This document shows, piece by piece, positions 1-9,043 of a stretch of 64,000 bases of DNA. The notes beneath the pieces are model-generated. The model did not search any database. It saw only the letters and a list, made by a program, of their open reading frames with translations, and was not told the DNA's origin. Each line of letters starts with the position of its first letter. Within the stretch, counting starts at the first letter, position 1. Source of the DNA: Pirellulaceae bacterium. GTDB lineage: Bacteria; Planctomycetota; Planctomycetia; Pirellulales; Pirellulaceae. The DNA lies in assembly GCA_020852965.1 (NCBI GenBank), contig JADYZV010000181.1:1-64000 (forward strand). Reading direction: 5' to 3'. Position numbers and translations under genes: made by a program.

Positions 1-120
1 AACGTCCTTGCTGACGCTGCGGGTTACGATTGCATAGCAGACTGTTTTTTGCTCGTATGACGTAAACCTATTCGCTATCATCGTTTACTTCGTTTTCTCG
101 CAGACTCATGAATAATCCGG

Positions 121-152
121 GTTAAACCGCGCCAGCGCTGACGCGGTTAAAC
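121..152. repeat. GC-rich hairpin repeat in the left intergenic space
   Basis: An inverted repeat has arms AACCGCG (125-131) and CGCGGTT (142-148) around the loop CCAGCGCTGA. A related string, TTTAACCGCGCTAGCGCT, occurs near 6853-6872, so this looks like one copy of a dispersed intergenic repeat. It could also act as a hairpin in RNA, but no T-tract follows. The rest of 1-272 shows no credible gene. Confidence 0.45.
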
Positions 153-183
153 AGAAACTCTCTCCGGTAGCATTCACGCGTGC

Positions 184-237
184 CCGCCGAGTTGCATCTG
201 CCAACGTAGCTCGGCGGTCCCCCGCCGAATTGCATTT
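184..237. repeat. CGGCGGTCC-type intergenic repeat
   Basis: The string GTAGCTCGGCGGTCCCCCG (206-224), followed by CCGAATTGCAT, is preceded by GCCGAGTTGCAT near 187-198, so the segment is partly self-repeating. It resembles the cluster of GTAGCACGGTGGTCC units at 62356-62520 and probably belongs to the same family. Confidence 0.4.
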
Positions 238-272
238 CCCGTCACGGTATCTGCTACTTTGGGATCTTAGCG

Positions 273-995
273 CTACGACTTGTCTGCTTTGCGAGTACCG
301 CTGAAGTCGATTTCGCCAGAATCGCCATTGACGCTATATTCGAGATTCCCTTTGAGTTTCGAACCGTAGGGACGTCCTTTGAATTCAACGTGCAGTTTGG
401 CACCTTCGTAATCCGAATCGATCTGGAATTGCAAGTGGTTGTTCTTGAGCTCCAGTTCCTTGGCTTCGATGGTCTTACCGTCTGGGCTAGCATAGGTGCC
501 TGTAAGCTTTCCATCCGTCTTAACCAACGTCAAAACTGGCTTCAACGTCTGTCCATCTGGAGTGTCAATGCGCAGGTCCCAGGCACCGAGCACATCGGAC
601 ACTTCGACTGAACGCTTGGCGTCCCACGGGAAATCCCTCGAGCCCTCCTCCGACTTGGCGACCAACGTACCTTGGATCGCATCGCCGTCCTGCTTCCCCG
701 TGAAGTGAACCGCGATGTCGCGATCCAGCTTGAGGTTGATCACAAAGGAGATATCCTTTCCCTCGATTTTCCCTTCCTCGACCTTTAGGTTTCTGTCGTT
801 GGCTGATAGCGTGCCGGTCAGCTTCCCGTCTTTGCCCGCTTCCAGCTTCAATTCGTTCTTGACCGTTTGTCCATCCATGTCGAAGTCCCAGCGCCAAGTA
901 CCGCTCGGGTCGGCTCGCTTTTCCTGAGCGACTGCCGCGAGTGAGAGGGAAGCAACTAAGGAGAGTCCGCAAGCCCATAGAGCCATCGTTCGCAT
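273..995 (-). CDS. Secreted hypothetical protein with two similar beta-rich halves
   Basis: A 240-residue protein with a clear Sec signal peptide: MRTMALWACGLSLVASLSLA, then cleavage probably after AVAQ. The mature part contains a pattern repeated twice: 'GTWRWDFDMDGQTVKNELKL...GKLTGTL' and 'GAWDLRIDTPDGQTLKPVLTL...GKLTGTY'. This suggests two related beta-sandwich or lipocalin-like modules of about 95 residues. The start at 995 is chosen because an AAAGG motif sits about 10 bases upstream and the signal peptide begins there. An upstream in-frame start would add 49 residues that do not resemble a leader. Function is unknown; export to the periplasm is inferred. It is divergent from the polysaccharide genes that follow. 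Confidence 0.8.
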   Translation of the reverse strand: MRTMALWACGLSLVASLSLAAVAQEKRADPSGTWRWDFDMDGQTVKNELKLEAGKDGKLTGTLSANDRNLKVEEGKIEGKDISFVINLKLDRDIAVHFTGKQDGDAIQGTLVAKSEEGSRDFPWDAKRSVEVSDVLGAWDLRIDTPDGQTLKPVLTLVKTDGKLTGTYASPDGKTIEAKELELKNNHLQFQIDSDYEGAKLHVEFKGRPYGSKLKGNLEYSVNGDSGEIDFSGTRKADKS

Positions 996-1229
996 TGTAG
1001 TTAACCTTTGTGTAAAAAACTGAGGTGGAAACCGAAGGTGGTCCAGTATAATGCAATCGTTGCAAAAGGGAGCTAGCGAGCTACCGAGCGATACACAGCA
1101 AGCAAAACCGGGCCCAACGCATTGCAAAATCGCGGGTCCCAACTAGACTCGAATCCACGGGCACTCGCCAACGGGTGGTACGCAACAGCTCGATCCTCAA
1201 ACGAATTAGAGTCGAAAAGTCCAGCGCAC

Positions 1230-2546
1230 ATGAAAATCGCCGTATTCGGTTTGGGGTACGTAGGGAGCGTCTCCGCTGCCTGCTTGGCCAACGATGGTCA
1301 TGACGTCATCGGGGTCGACGTCCAACAAGACAAGGTGGACGCGATCAACGCGGGCAAGTCATTGGTCTCGGAACCGGGATTGGCCGAACTGGTGGCCGAG
1401 CTGGCGAAGTCGAAAAAGCTACGCGCCACGACTTGTAGCCGCGAAGCGGTTCAGGCGAGCGACATGAGTCTGATCTGCGTCGGTACTCCGAGCAACGACA
1501 ACGGTAGCTTGAAACTCCATTACGTTGAATCGGTTGCCAAGGAGATCGGTGCCGCGCTGGCTGACTTCCCCGGCTATCACGTAGTATGCGTTCGCAGTAC
1601 AGTGCTCCCTGGCACGACGGAAGACTTCGTCGCGCCAATCCTTGAAAAGGCCTCGGGAAAAAAGCGTGGCCAAGATTTTGGGTTGTGCATGAATCCTGAA
1701 TTTCTGCGCGAAGGGGTGGCCATCGCCGACTATCGCGAACCGAGCCAAATTGTGATGGGCCAGTTCGACGAACGCAGTGGCCGGACGGCCATGAGTATGT
1801 ACGAAGGGATCGAAGCCACGCGCGTCCACAGCGATATTAAAACGGCCGAGTCGGTCAAATACGTGTGCAATACCTTTCACGCCCTCAAAGTCGCCTTTGC
1901 TAACGAGATCGGTAATATCTGCAAAGCTCACGATGTCGACGGACAAGATGTCATGCGGATTTTCTGTAACGATCGTCGCTTGAACATCTCCGACAAATAC
2001 CTCAGTCCAGGCTTTGCCTTCGGCGGTTCGTGCTTGCCCAAAGACTGTCGGGCGTTGATCTATCGCGCCCAGGAACGCGACGTCGAAACACCTTTGCTAC
2101 GTTCGATCATGGAAAGCAATCAATTGCAGATCGCGCGCGGTATTCGCATGATCGAGCAATCGGGGAAAAAAAAGATTGGCATACTCGGCTTGAGTTTCAA
2201 AGCCAGTACCGACGACGTGCGCGAAAGCCCGGTCATTCCAATGGTCGAAACGCTCGTAGGCCGTGGTTATGACGTTTCCATCTACGATCCCTGCGTCAAG
2301 CCCGAGGAGATCTTTGGTGCCAACGAGCTCTTTCTGCGTGGAGCGCTGCCACATTTTGCTAAGCTCATGCGGACCGACGTCGCAAGCCTGATGGCCGAAT
2401 CGGAGGTTGTCGTCATCACCAACGGCAGCAAGGAATTCAATGGCCTCGTCGATGCGACGGCTGGAGACAAGGTGGTCATCGATCTGCATGGGCTCGCCAA
2501 GAACGAAAACGGAAAACATGGAAACTACCAAGGTATCTGCTGGTAA
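1230..2546 (+). CDS. algD: GDP-mannose 6-dehydrogenase (UDPGDH/AlgD family)
   Basis: A 438-residue NAD-dependent nucleotide-sugar dehydrogenase that would oxidise GDP-mannose to GDP-mannuronate in the cytoplasm. The N-terminus has the Rossmann motif GLGYVG (residues 7-12). The middle has NPEFLREG. The catalytic motif GGSCLPKD places Cys at residue 268, the position of the active-site Cys in Pseudomonas AlgD. The C-terminal domain carries GLSFKASTDDVRESP. Length matches AlgD (about 436). The close relative UDP-glucose dehydrogenase cannot be fully excluded, but Cys268 and the 'REPSQIVMG' context favour GDP-mannose. The ATG at 1230 starts directly at the Rossmann fold. The gene overlaps the next one by 29 bases, so the three genes 1230-4839 are probably one operon for a uronate-containing exopolysaccharide. 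Confidence 0.88.
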   Translation: MKIAVFGLGYVGSVSAACLANDGHDVIGVDVQQDKVDAINAGKSLVSEPGLAELVAELAKSKKLRATTCSREAVQASDMSLICVGTPSNDNGSLKLHYVESVAKEIGAALADFPGYHVVCVRSTVLPGTTEDFVAPILEKASGKKRGQDFGLCMNPEFLREGVAIADYREPSQIVMGQFDERSGRTAMSMYEGIEATRVHSDIKTAESVKYVCNTFHALKVAFANEIGNICKAHDVDGQDVMRIFCNDRRLNISDKYLSPGFAFGGSCLPKDCRALIYRAQERDVETPLLRSIMESNQLQIARGIRMIEQSGKKKIGILGLSFKASTDDVRESPVIPMVETLVGRGYDVSIYDPCVKPEEIFGANELFLRGALPHFAKLMRTDVASLMAESEVVVITNGSKEFNGLVDATAGDKVVIDLHGLAKNENGKHGNYQGICW

Positions 2547-3732
2547 GCGGATCTTGATGCTGCTGGAGAATAGTTGTTACCCCGGAGACATTCGCGTGCT
2601 GCGTGAAGCATTGTCTTTGGTCGAGTTTGGCTATCAGGTAACCGTCATCGCCCCGTGCGGAAAGAAAGAAACGTGGTATGAACTCGATCAAGGAGTTCAC
2701 GTCTACCGCTATCCACGCCCGAGGGAAGGCGAGAGCGGCTTGGGCTACATTTGGGAGTACAGTGTCTCGATCTTCTGGACGTTTTGGCTGAGTCTATGGG
2801 TACTTGTGCGTCGCGGTTTCGATGTGATCCACTCGCACAGCCCCCCCGACCTGTATGTGTTGATCGCGATGTGCTATTGGCCACTCGGCAAGAAGTTCGT
2901 CTTCGATCACCACGACATATCTCCTGAGATGTACATCGCTCGCTTTCACGGCAAGGGCAATCCGTGGATCGTCAAGGCGCTGACCTTCTTTGAAGGCCTG
3001 TCGTGCCGTTACGCCACACATGTTATTACGGTCAATGAATCTTATAAAGATCTCGTACTGCAGCGGCACAAGATTCCCGAATCGAAAATCACAGTGGTTC
3101 GCAATGGCCCCAGTTTCGACCGTTTGTACTTGGTAGAGCCCGACGCCAAGATCATAGCCCGAGGACAGACGGTGCTCGGCTATGTCGGCGTCATGGGGTT
3201 TCAAGACGGAATCGATTCATTGATTCGCGCGTTGCACAGGCTGAAGTTTGAATTGGGCCGTAACGACTTTTACTGCATCTTGATCGGCAAAGGTTCTTCG
3301 CTCGAAAGCTTGAAGAGCTTGACGAAAGAACTGCAGCTCGAAGAGAACGTTCTGTTCACTGGATTTGTCTCGCACGAGGACTTGCTCAAGTATCTTTCGA
3401 CGAGTGATATCTGCATTGCACCCGACCCGTTTAATCCATTCAATGATCGTTCGACCATGATCAAAGTTATGGAGTACATGACGCTTTCCAAGCCGATCGT
3501 AGCCTACCGTCTGATCGAGCATCAGGTGACCGCGCAGGCTGCAGCATTGTACGCCGATGTCAACGATGAGCTCGATTTTGCGCGAAAGATCGAGGAGCTG
3601 ATGAACGCTCCCGAGCTTCGGCATGAAATGGGAGCCATCGGTCGCAAACGTGTCGAAGATGTGTTGGCTTGGCCACACCAGGAAGGCCATTTGCGCAGCG
3701 TCTACGCGACGGTCTTTGGCCAAAGGCCCTAG
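2518..3732 (+). CDS. GT4-family glycosyltransferase
   Basis: A 404-residue GT-B glycosyltransferase, expected to transfer a sugar from a nucleotide-sugar donor to a growing lipid-linked glycan. The N-terminal domain begins with KRILMLLENSCYPGDIR, typical of GT4 acceptor domains. The C-terminal donor domain has GYVGVMGFQDGIDSLIRAL, GFVSHEDLLKYL and an acidic MIKVMEYM...SKPIVAY segment. Start 2518 keeps the first strand complete; it overlaps the end of the dehydrogenase by 29 bases. An alternative start lies at 2557. Donor and acceptor cannot be read from sequence. A role in the same exopolysaccharide pathway follows from context. Confidence 0.85.
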   Translation: METTKVSAGKRILMLLENSCYPGDIRVLREALSLVEFGYQVTVIAPCGKKETWYELDQGVHVYRYPRPREGESGLGYIWEYSVSIFWTFWLSLWVLVRRGFDVIHSHSPPDLYVLIAMCYWPLGKKFVFDHHDISPEMYIARFHGKGNPWIVKALTFFEGLSCRYATHVITVNESYKDLVLQRHKIPESKITVVRNGPSFDRLYLVEPDAKIIARGQTVLGYVGVMGFQDGIDSLIRALHRLKFELGRNDFYCILIGKGSSLESLKSLTKELQLEENVLFTGFVSHEDLLKYLSTSDICIAPDPFNPFNDRSTMIKVMEYMTLSKPIVAYRLIEHQVTAQAAALYADVNDELDFARKIEELMNAPELRHEMGAIGRKRVEDVLAWPHQEGHLRSVYATVFGQRP

Positions 3733-3735
3733 TCG

Positions 3736-4839
3736 ATGGAAAAACAACCGCAATTGAAAACATCCCCTTCGCCGCAGCATCTCGAGCTACGGTTTGCTTT
3801 TGCCGGACGAATAGGGGATGTGCTGCGAGAGTGTTTTTATGAAGATGCGAGCCATTGGCGTTTGTCGACTAGTTTTCGAATCTATTATCTTTTGCGTCGC
3901 TGGATTCCGCTGGTGCTTCGCCAACGCATGCAGCAGAGTCGCAATCGCACGCTGCCGGTTGGCGACGACTGGTATCGCCAGCATAGTTTCCTAGGTCGTT
4001 GGGCAACCGCATTGGAAGAAGATGTGCAATGCGGTCCCGCACCACTCATTCACCCCTGGCCCGACGGATCTAGCCACTCCGCAATAGTTACCCATGACAT
4101 CGAGACGCGTGAAGGCGTGGCGCGTGTCGACCGCTTGGCCAGCCTTGAAGAAAACCTCGGCATTCGCTCGGCCTGGTACTTTGTCCCCGCAAGATACAAG
4201 CTTGACCGAGGATTGCTCGACGACCTGCGTGCGCGCGGACATGAGGTAGGCGTGCATGGCTACAGTCACGACGGTCAGTTGTTTTCATCGAAGCGCCGAT
4301 TTCGACAACGGGCAATCAAGATCAACGCCATCGGTCGCGATTGGCAGGCTGTTGGTTTTCGCGCGCCGATGATGCATCGCGAGCTGAGTTGGATGCAGGC
4401 GCTCGAGTTTGACTACGATACGAGTTGCTTTGACATCGATCCCTTCCAAGCCATGCCCGGCGGCGTGGGAGGCGTGTGGCCCTTTATGGTCGGTCGCTTG
4501 GTGGAACTTCCTTGCACGTTACCTCAAGACCACACCCTATTTGTGACTTTGCAGCAACAGTCGACTGACGTGTGGCGCGACAAGCTCGGGTTGATCCGGC
4601 AATTGCATGGTATGGCCATGTGCATTATTCATCCCGACTACCTGTCGACCGCCAAGCGCTGGGAGCTATACCGCGAGCTGCTCGAGTTGATGCTATCGGC
4701 CGACGGCGCCTGGCACTGCTTGCCTCATCAAGCCGCGACTTGGTGGCGGCAGCGCGATCAATCGCAAATCGTTGGTACTATTATTGAAGGTCCCGCACAG
4801 CCTCGCGGTAGAATCGTGTCGTTAACGGATATGTTCTGA
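3736..4839 (+). CDS. Polysaccharide deacetylase (NodB-like) family protein
   Basis: A 367-residue protein with a NodB-like core. The segment VTHDIET (near residue 120) corresponds to the first metal-binding motif, and EVGVHGYSHDG (near residue 172) has the H-x-Y-x-H pattern of the second. The later GFRAPMMH motif is typical of carbohydrate esterase family 4 relatives. It would remove N- or O-acetyl groups from a glycan. No signal peptide is visible, so it acts in the cytoplasm or is exported with partners. It starts three bases after the GT4 stop codon, which argues for co-transcription. Polysaccharide deacetylases of this sort accompany exosortase/EPS loci in other bacteria; that link is inference here. 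Confidence 0.8.
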   Translation: MEKQPQLKTSPSPQHLELRFAFAGRIGDVLRECFYEDASHWRLSTSFRIYYLLRRWIPLVLRQRMQQSRNRTLPVGDDWYRQHSFLGRWATALEEDVQCGPAPLIHPWPDGSSHSAIVTHDIETREGVARVDRLASLEENLGIRSAWYFVPARYKLDRGLLDDLRARGHEVGVHGYSHDGQLFSSKRRFRQRAIKINAIGRDWQAVGFRAPMMHRELSWMQALEFDYDTSCFDIDPFQAMPGGVGGVWPFMVGRLVELPCTLPQDHTLFVTLQQQSTDVWRDKLGLIRQLHGMAMCIIHPDYLSTAKRWELYRELLELMLSADGAWHCLPHQAATWWRQRDQSQIVGTIIEGPAQPRGRIVSLTDMF

Positions 4840-4946
4840 ATCACTTTCCGTTCATCCATACCGCGACCTGAGCGAATTTGTAGGCTTGGATGGATGCTTC
4901 GCCTGTGGCGCGCTACAATGTGAAGATCGCAAACAAGGGTCGACCA

Positions 4947-5132
4947 ATGATCATGGATCAGGCCTTTTTCAACATCGAATTCCTGCCAAAAGACAACTGT
5001 AGTTACTGTGACATAGCACCCGCTTGGAAAAACATCCAATGGTTTCGCGAAATCAAGGAGCACGCAGAGCAAGGAGATGTGGCAGGCTGTCAAGGCATGG
5101 AAAAAGTCTACGCAGCGATGCAGCCTGTTTGA
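4947..5132 (+). CDS. Small hypothetical protein with a CxxC motif
   Basis: A possible 61-residue protein starting MIMDQAFFNIEFLPKDN, with CSYCD near residue 22 and a mixed charged helix after it. AAGGG lies about 7 bases before the ATG, a good ribosome binding site. An upstream ATG (4890) would add 19 residues without such a site. The amino-acid composition looks like a real soluble protein rather than noise, but no family was recognised. It ends 31 bases before the convergent oxidoreductase gene. Confidence 0.4.
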   Translation: MIMDQAFFNIEFLPKDNCSYCDIAPAWKNIQWFREIKEHAEQGDVAGCQGMEKVYAAMQPV

Positions 5133-5163
5133 CCAGGCAGACACACGTCTACTCTCGTTCTCG

Positions 5164-6609
5164 CTAATCGATTTCGGGCACCACGTAGGGCGCTCGATAT
5201 TGGCGTTTGAGCAATGGATTTGCTTTGTCAGCTCCCGCGCCACTGAATTTCGCGTCGTCGACATCGAACTCGAGCATTGGGCTGAGGGACAATTGCGTCA
5301 TGGGGACATCGTGCGCAGCGAGGTGAACTTTCATTTCCTCGCGTAGCGCGCCCCACTCTGGGACCTGCTTGGCTAGCTCTTCGGCCGCATCGGTCGAGTA
5401 TTGGTCGCCAGCTTGGAAGGCAATGTTGGCCAGATTGCACCAGCCGGTGGAATAATTCCCCATTTCGACATCGGTATTTAGTGCGCTCGCGTCACGGCTA
5501 CGGACGCAATCGATGAAGTTCTGTTGATGTATGCGGTTGCCACTGTTCCCCTTGAATTCGCGAATCACTTTATTGTCCTTGTCGTAGGCGACGGCTCGGC
5601 CGCGTTGACCTTCGAAGCGTCCTCCTTCACAGTAGGCGATGTAACCGCTACCCGGACCAGGGTGCTCGGCCGAGCGTGTCTGCTCATCCTTACTCGCGGT
5701 CAGATTTGAGAGGCCGATCACGGTTGGGATCTCCCCCGTATCAAAATAGACGAAATGCACATTGGGCGTATTTCCAGCGTCGTTCCATGCGACCCGACCA
5801 CCGGCGGCCATGATTCGTGAAGGGAGCGTGACCTTATCTTGGAACACATTGTTGCGCGCGTCATCCAATACGTGTACGCCCCAGTTTCCCATTTCGCCCG
5901 AGCCCGTGTTGTAATCCCAATGCCAGTCGTATTGCAGATTGTCACGGAAGATCGGTTTATCTTGAGCTGGCCCCAGCCACACATCGTAGTCGATCGACTT
6001 GTCGATCTTCAGTGGTTCGCTCCGTTTGCCAATCGCTGCTCGGACGCCATAGCGATTGACGCGACAACTGAGAATTTTTCCTAGGCCCTGTTCCTCGTGC
6101 AAGAACTTCTTAATTTCAGCTTGCATAGGATCGGAGCGTTGTTGCGTACCGACTTGGCAAATGCGCTGGTACTTGCGCGCGGCTTTGACCGTTTGATCAC
6201 CTTCCCACTGCGAATGAGATAAGGGTTTTTCGACATAGACATCCTTCCCAGCTTGCATGGCCCAGATCGAGGCCAGGCAGTGCCAATGATTGCAGGTGGC
6301 CACGACGACCGCGTCGATCTCCTGGTTGTCCAGCAACTCTCGCACATCGGAATACGTTTTGGCTTTCGGGAAAATGCGACTCTTGTCGTAGACCCGTCCT
6401 CCATCAGGGTCGCATAGTGCGGCGACCGCCACGCCCGCCGTTTCGCTGTAGACTCGCATGTGCCCTCCAGCACGTCCTCCGCAGCTTACGAAACCGAGGC
6501 GGATTTCATCATTGGCCATGGCCCGGGCGGGCGAACTTGGAAAGGTCCATACCGCACTGGCAGCCGCAGCAGTTCCCAAAAGTGCTCTTCGATTCAGTTG
6601 GCGTGTCAT
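5164..6609 (-). CDS. Gfo/Idh/MocA-family oxidoreductase, Tat-exported
   Basis: A 481-residue NAD(P)-dependent sugar oxidoreductase-like protein. The N-terminus MTRQLNRRALLGTAAAAS has a twin-arginine signal, so it should be exported folded. The Rossmann segment is IRLGFVSCGGRAGGHM. The signature VEKPLSHS (E-K-P) follows 'ATCNHWHCLASIWAMQAGKDVY'. This 'NHWH' subgroup is greatly expanded in planctomycetes and is usually placed in degradation of complex carbohydrates; the substrate is not known. The start at 6609 begins at the twin-arginine leader. Further upstream in-frame sequence is not leader-like. It is divergent from a sulfatase gene, which fits a role in processing sulfated sugars. Confidence 0.9.
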   Translation of the reverse strand: MTRQLNRRALLGTAAAASAVWTFPSSPARAMANDEIRLGFVSCGGRAGGHMRVYSETAGVAVAALCDPDGGRVYDKSRIFPKAKTYSDVRELLDNQEIDAVVVATCNHWHCLASIWAMQAGKDVYVEKPLSHSQWEGDQTVKAARKYQRICQVGTQQRSDPMQAEIKKFLHEEQGLGKILSCRVNRYGVRAAIGKRSEPLKIDKSIDYDVWLGPAQDKPIFRDNLQYDWHWDYNTGSGEMGNWGVHVLDDARNNVFQDKVTLPSRIMAAGGRVAWNDAGNTPNVHFVYFDTGEIPTVIGLSNLTASKDEQTRSAEHPGPGSGYIAYCEGGRFEGQRGRAVAYDKDNKVIREFKGNSGNRIHQQNFIDCVRSRDASALNTDVEMGNYSTGWCNLANIAFQAGDQYSTDAAEELAKQVPEWGALREEMKVHLAAHDVPMTQLSLSPMLEFDVDDAKFSGAGADKANPLLKRQYRAPYVVPEID

Positions 6610-6966
6610 GGGTTGGTCTCGTTGTATTTTGAGTTGGTGATTCCGGCGAGTATTCTGGTGTTTGAGTGCCGACTGCGAAAACCTGCTTGATCGAGCTGTC
6701 GATCCACAGCAGCCCAATTCTACTCTGTTGCTGCATGGCTTGCATGGGCTTGAAACGCCACTAGCTGCAGCCTTGAATATACGCGAAAAGCGCTCGCGCG
6801 GTTCAACAGACCAGCTCTCCGGCCGCGAGAAATGGTTGCCGAAGAATGTTTTTGTTTAACCGCGCTAGCGCTTCTTCGCACATAATTCTTGCAATACAAT
6901 AGGATCGCAGCCCATGCCTATCCCGCATGGTGTTTGCTACAAGCCAATTCCAGGAGTGCAATCGCG
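6610..6966. other. Divergent intergenic region between oxidoreductase and sulfatase
   Basis: This stretch of about 357 bases should contain both outward promoters. One recognisable repeat, TTTAACCGCGCTAGCGCT near 6853-6872, matches the hairpin at 121-152. Short open frames here have no ribosome binding site or protein-like composition. Nothing else was seen. Confidence 0.5.
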
Positions 6967-8370
6967 ATGAAACAACTTCTACTGTTCACTCTGCTGAGCG
7001 CACTATTAGTTCACGCTGCCTGGGGCGCCACGCCCCCGAATATCGTCTTGATTTTCGCGGATGATCTGGGGTGGAAGGATGTCGGTTATCAAGGGAGCGA
7101 GTTCAACGAGACACCGAACATCGATCGACTGGCGCGGCAGGGGATGGTCTTCACTTCCGGATACGCAGCGGCAGGGAATTGCGCCCCCAGCCGCGCGTGT
7201 TTGTTGTCAGGCAACTACACGCCACGCCATCATGTATTCGCAGTGAGTTCTACCGACCGCGGCCCCAAGCACGAACAGCGGCTGGTTCCCATCCCCAATC
7301 GCAGCGGCTTAGCTGAGAGCAACGTCACGATCGCTGATGCGCTCAAGTCGGCCGGCTACGCCACGGGGATTTTCGGCAAGTGGCATTTGGACGGACCCAA
7401 TGGAGCTCTACCCAGCCAACAGGGCTTTGACACGGTCTTCGAATCGAAAGGCGGATGGGGGGAGAGCGAGCCCGACAATCCGAAGCGGGTATATTCGTTG
7501 ACCGAGGCTGCCTGTCAGTTCATGGAGCAGCACCGCGATCGCCCCTTTTTCGTCTACCTGCCGCACTACGCGATCCATACCAAGTTGCAAGCTCGGCCAG
7601 CGACTTTGGAAAAGTTTAAAGCTAAACCGAGCAAAGCAGAGCATCCATCGCCACTGTATGCCGCCTGCACCTACGATTTGGACGACAGTATCGGGCGTCT
7701 GCTAGAGAAGCTCACCGAACTGGGATTGGACGACAATACGCTAGTGGTCTTCACTAGTGACAATGGTGCGACGCAACAGTCGCCGCAAGAGCCACTGCGC
7801 GGTAACAAGGGGGGCTACTATGAAGGAGGAATTCGCGAGCCGTGGATCGTGCGCTGGCCGGGTATCACGCAACCCGGTAGTCAGTGTGATGTACCCGTGA
7901 TCAACCAGGACTTGTTCCCCACATTTCTGGCTGCTGCTGGAGTAGCCGTTCCCGAAGGAAAGGTGCTCGACGGCGAGAGTTTAATACCGCTGCTCAAAGG
8001 CACAGCTAGCTTGCAGCGCAAGTCGATTTTTTGGCACTTTCCAGGCTATCTCAATACACCGGTGATCCGTGGACGCGAGCTGGATGTGCGGACTGGTTTT
8101 CGCTCGCGGCCCGTGAGCGTCATTCGCCAAGGTGATTGGAAATTACATCTCTATCTGGAGGAGTGGGTGCTCGATGGTGGACGTGAAAAAATCGCCTCCA
8201 ATGGAGCTGTAGAACTTTATAACCTACAGCAAGACATTGGCGAGCACGATAACTTGGCCAACAGCCATACCGACAAGCGAGACAAATTGCTCGACGACCT
8301 ATTGGCTTGGCATCAGTCGGTCGCTGCTCCGATACCCAGCCAGCCCAATCCTAACTACGCACCTAACTAA
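6967..8370 (+). CDS. Secreted type I sulfatase
   Basis: A 467-residue sulfatase with signal peptide MKQLLLFTLLSALLVHAAWG. The metal-binding start is NIVLIFADDLGWKDVG. The formylglycine motif is NCAPSRACLLSG, with Cys at residue 72 (C-x-P-S-R) as the residue converted to formylglycine by a maturase not present in this window. GKWHLDG and FTSDNGAT supply further active-site residues. It would hydrolyse sulfate esters of algal or host glycans in the periplasm or outside. Start 6967 is chosen because the signal peptide begins there. The neighbour is a divergent Gfo/Idh/MocA gene. The substrate cannot be predicted. Confidence 0.92.
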   Translation: MKQLLLFTLLSALLVHAAWGATPPNIVLIFADDLGWKDVGYQGSEFNETPNIDRLARQGMVFTSGYAAAGNCAPSRACLLSGNYTPRHHVFAVSSTDRGPKHEQRLVPIPNRSGLAESNVTIADALKSAGYATGIFGKWHLDGPNGALPSQQGFDTVFESKGGWGESEPDNPKRVYSLTEAACQFMEQHRDRPFFVYLPHYAIHTKLQARPATLEKFKAKPSKAEHPSPLYAACTYDLDDSIGRLLEKLTELGLDDNTLVVFTSDNGATQQSPQEPLRGNKGGYYEGGIREPWIVRWPGITQPGSQCDVPVINQDLFPTFLAAAGVAVPEGKVLDGESLIPLLKGTASLQRKSIFWHFPGYLNTPVIRGRELDVRTGFRSRPVSVIRQGDWKLHLYLEEWVLDGGREKIASNGAVELYNLQQDIGEHDNLANSHTDKRDKLLDDLLAWHQSVAAPIPSQPNPNYAPN

Positions 8371-8377
8371 TCTATGC

Positions 8378-8458
8378 AGTGGACGAGGTTACGAGTCCTT
8401 TTGCCCGTAGTGGACGAGGTTACGAGTCCCTATGATTCGATACGCGTCAGGGACTCGC
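8378..8458. repeat. Dispersed repeat GTGGACGAGGTTACGAGTCC, two direct copies plus inverted arm
   Basis: The 20-mer GTGGACGAGGTTACGAGTCC occurs at 8379-8398 and 8410-8429. CAGGGACTCG near 8448-8457 is complementary to its 3' end and can fold back over a loop of about 20 bases. Matching units lie at 18500-18585, 38983-39045 and, diverged, 47640-47659. Confidence 0.7.
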
Positions 8459-8970
8459 AAACATCGTACCGAGAATAGGTGTTCGAACATTGCGACTGTA
8501 AGGCAGTTCCTTTCTGGAAGGAATCCGTCGAACGGAAATCGTCTACTACCGAGTCGACGCAAATTGTTTAGCGCCTAGCCGGAGTGGCCGGTGGATTGGG
8601 AGTGATTCTACTACGGAGAGTTGGCTCGATGCGGTAGCGACAGGATCAGCGCGGGTGTACCGGCCAAGTAGGCGCAGGCAGGAGCGGAGTTGATTGCACC
8701 TAGCCACGAGACGATGCGCAAGAGGGTTTGGGGAGTGTGGTTGGCAGCCGCAGGTGAGATTATTGGTTAGCTGCCGCAGGTGCCGTCGCCTGCGCAGGCT
8801 GCGAAAGTGAGTTGGTTTCTGCTGTGGTTCGTCAGAGCCCACCTGCTGACCAGCTCGCATTGCGCTCCAGCAGCCTGCTACGGCTCGGCGTTAAACAATT
8901 CCACCGAGAGTGAACATCGAAGCGAGCAGCGTCGAAAATTCGCATGGTCACTGTTGCCCCTTTCGATTTC

Positions 8971-9022
<52 letters not shown>

Positions 9023-9043
9023 AATTGAAGAGGATGGTGGTGT

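Noticed and set aside
4758-5264. A 168-residue minus-strand frame opposite the small CxxC gene
   Set aside because: Overlaps the ends of two supported genes, and has no leader, domain or ribosome binding site.
8546-8860. A 104-residue minus-strand frame in the gap after the sulfatase
   Set aside because: Arg/Pro/Ser/Gln-rich composition as expected by chance in GC-rich DNA; no start signal.
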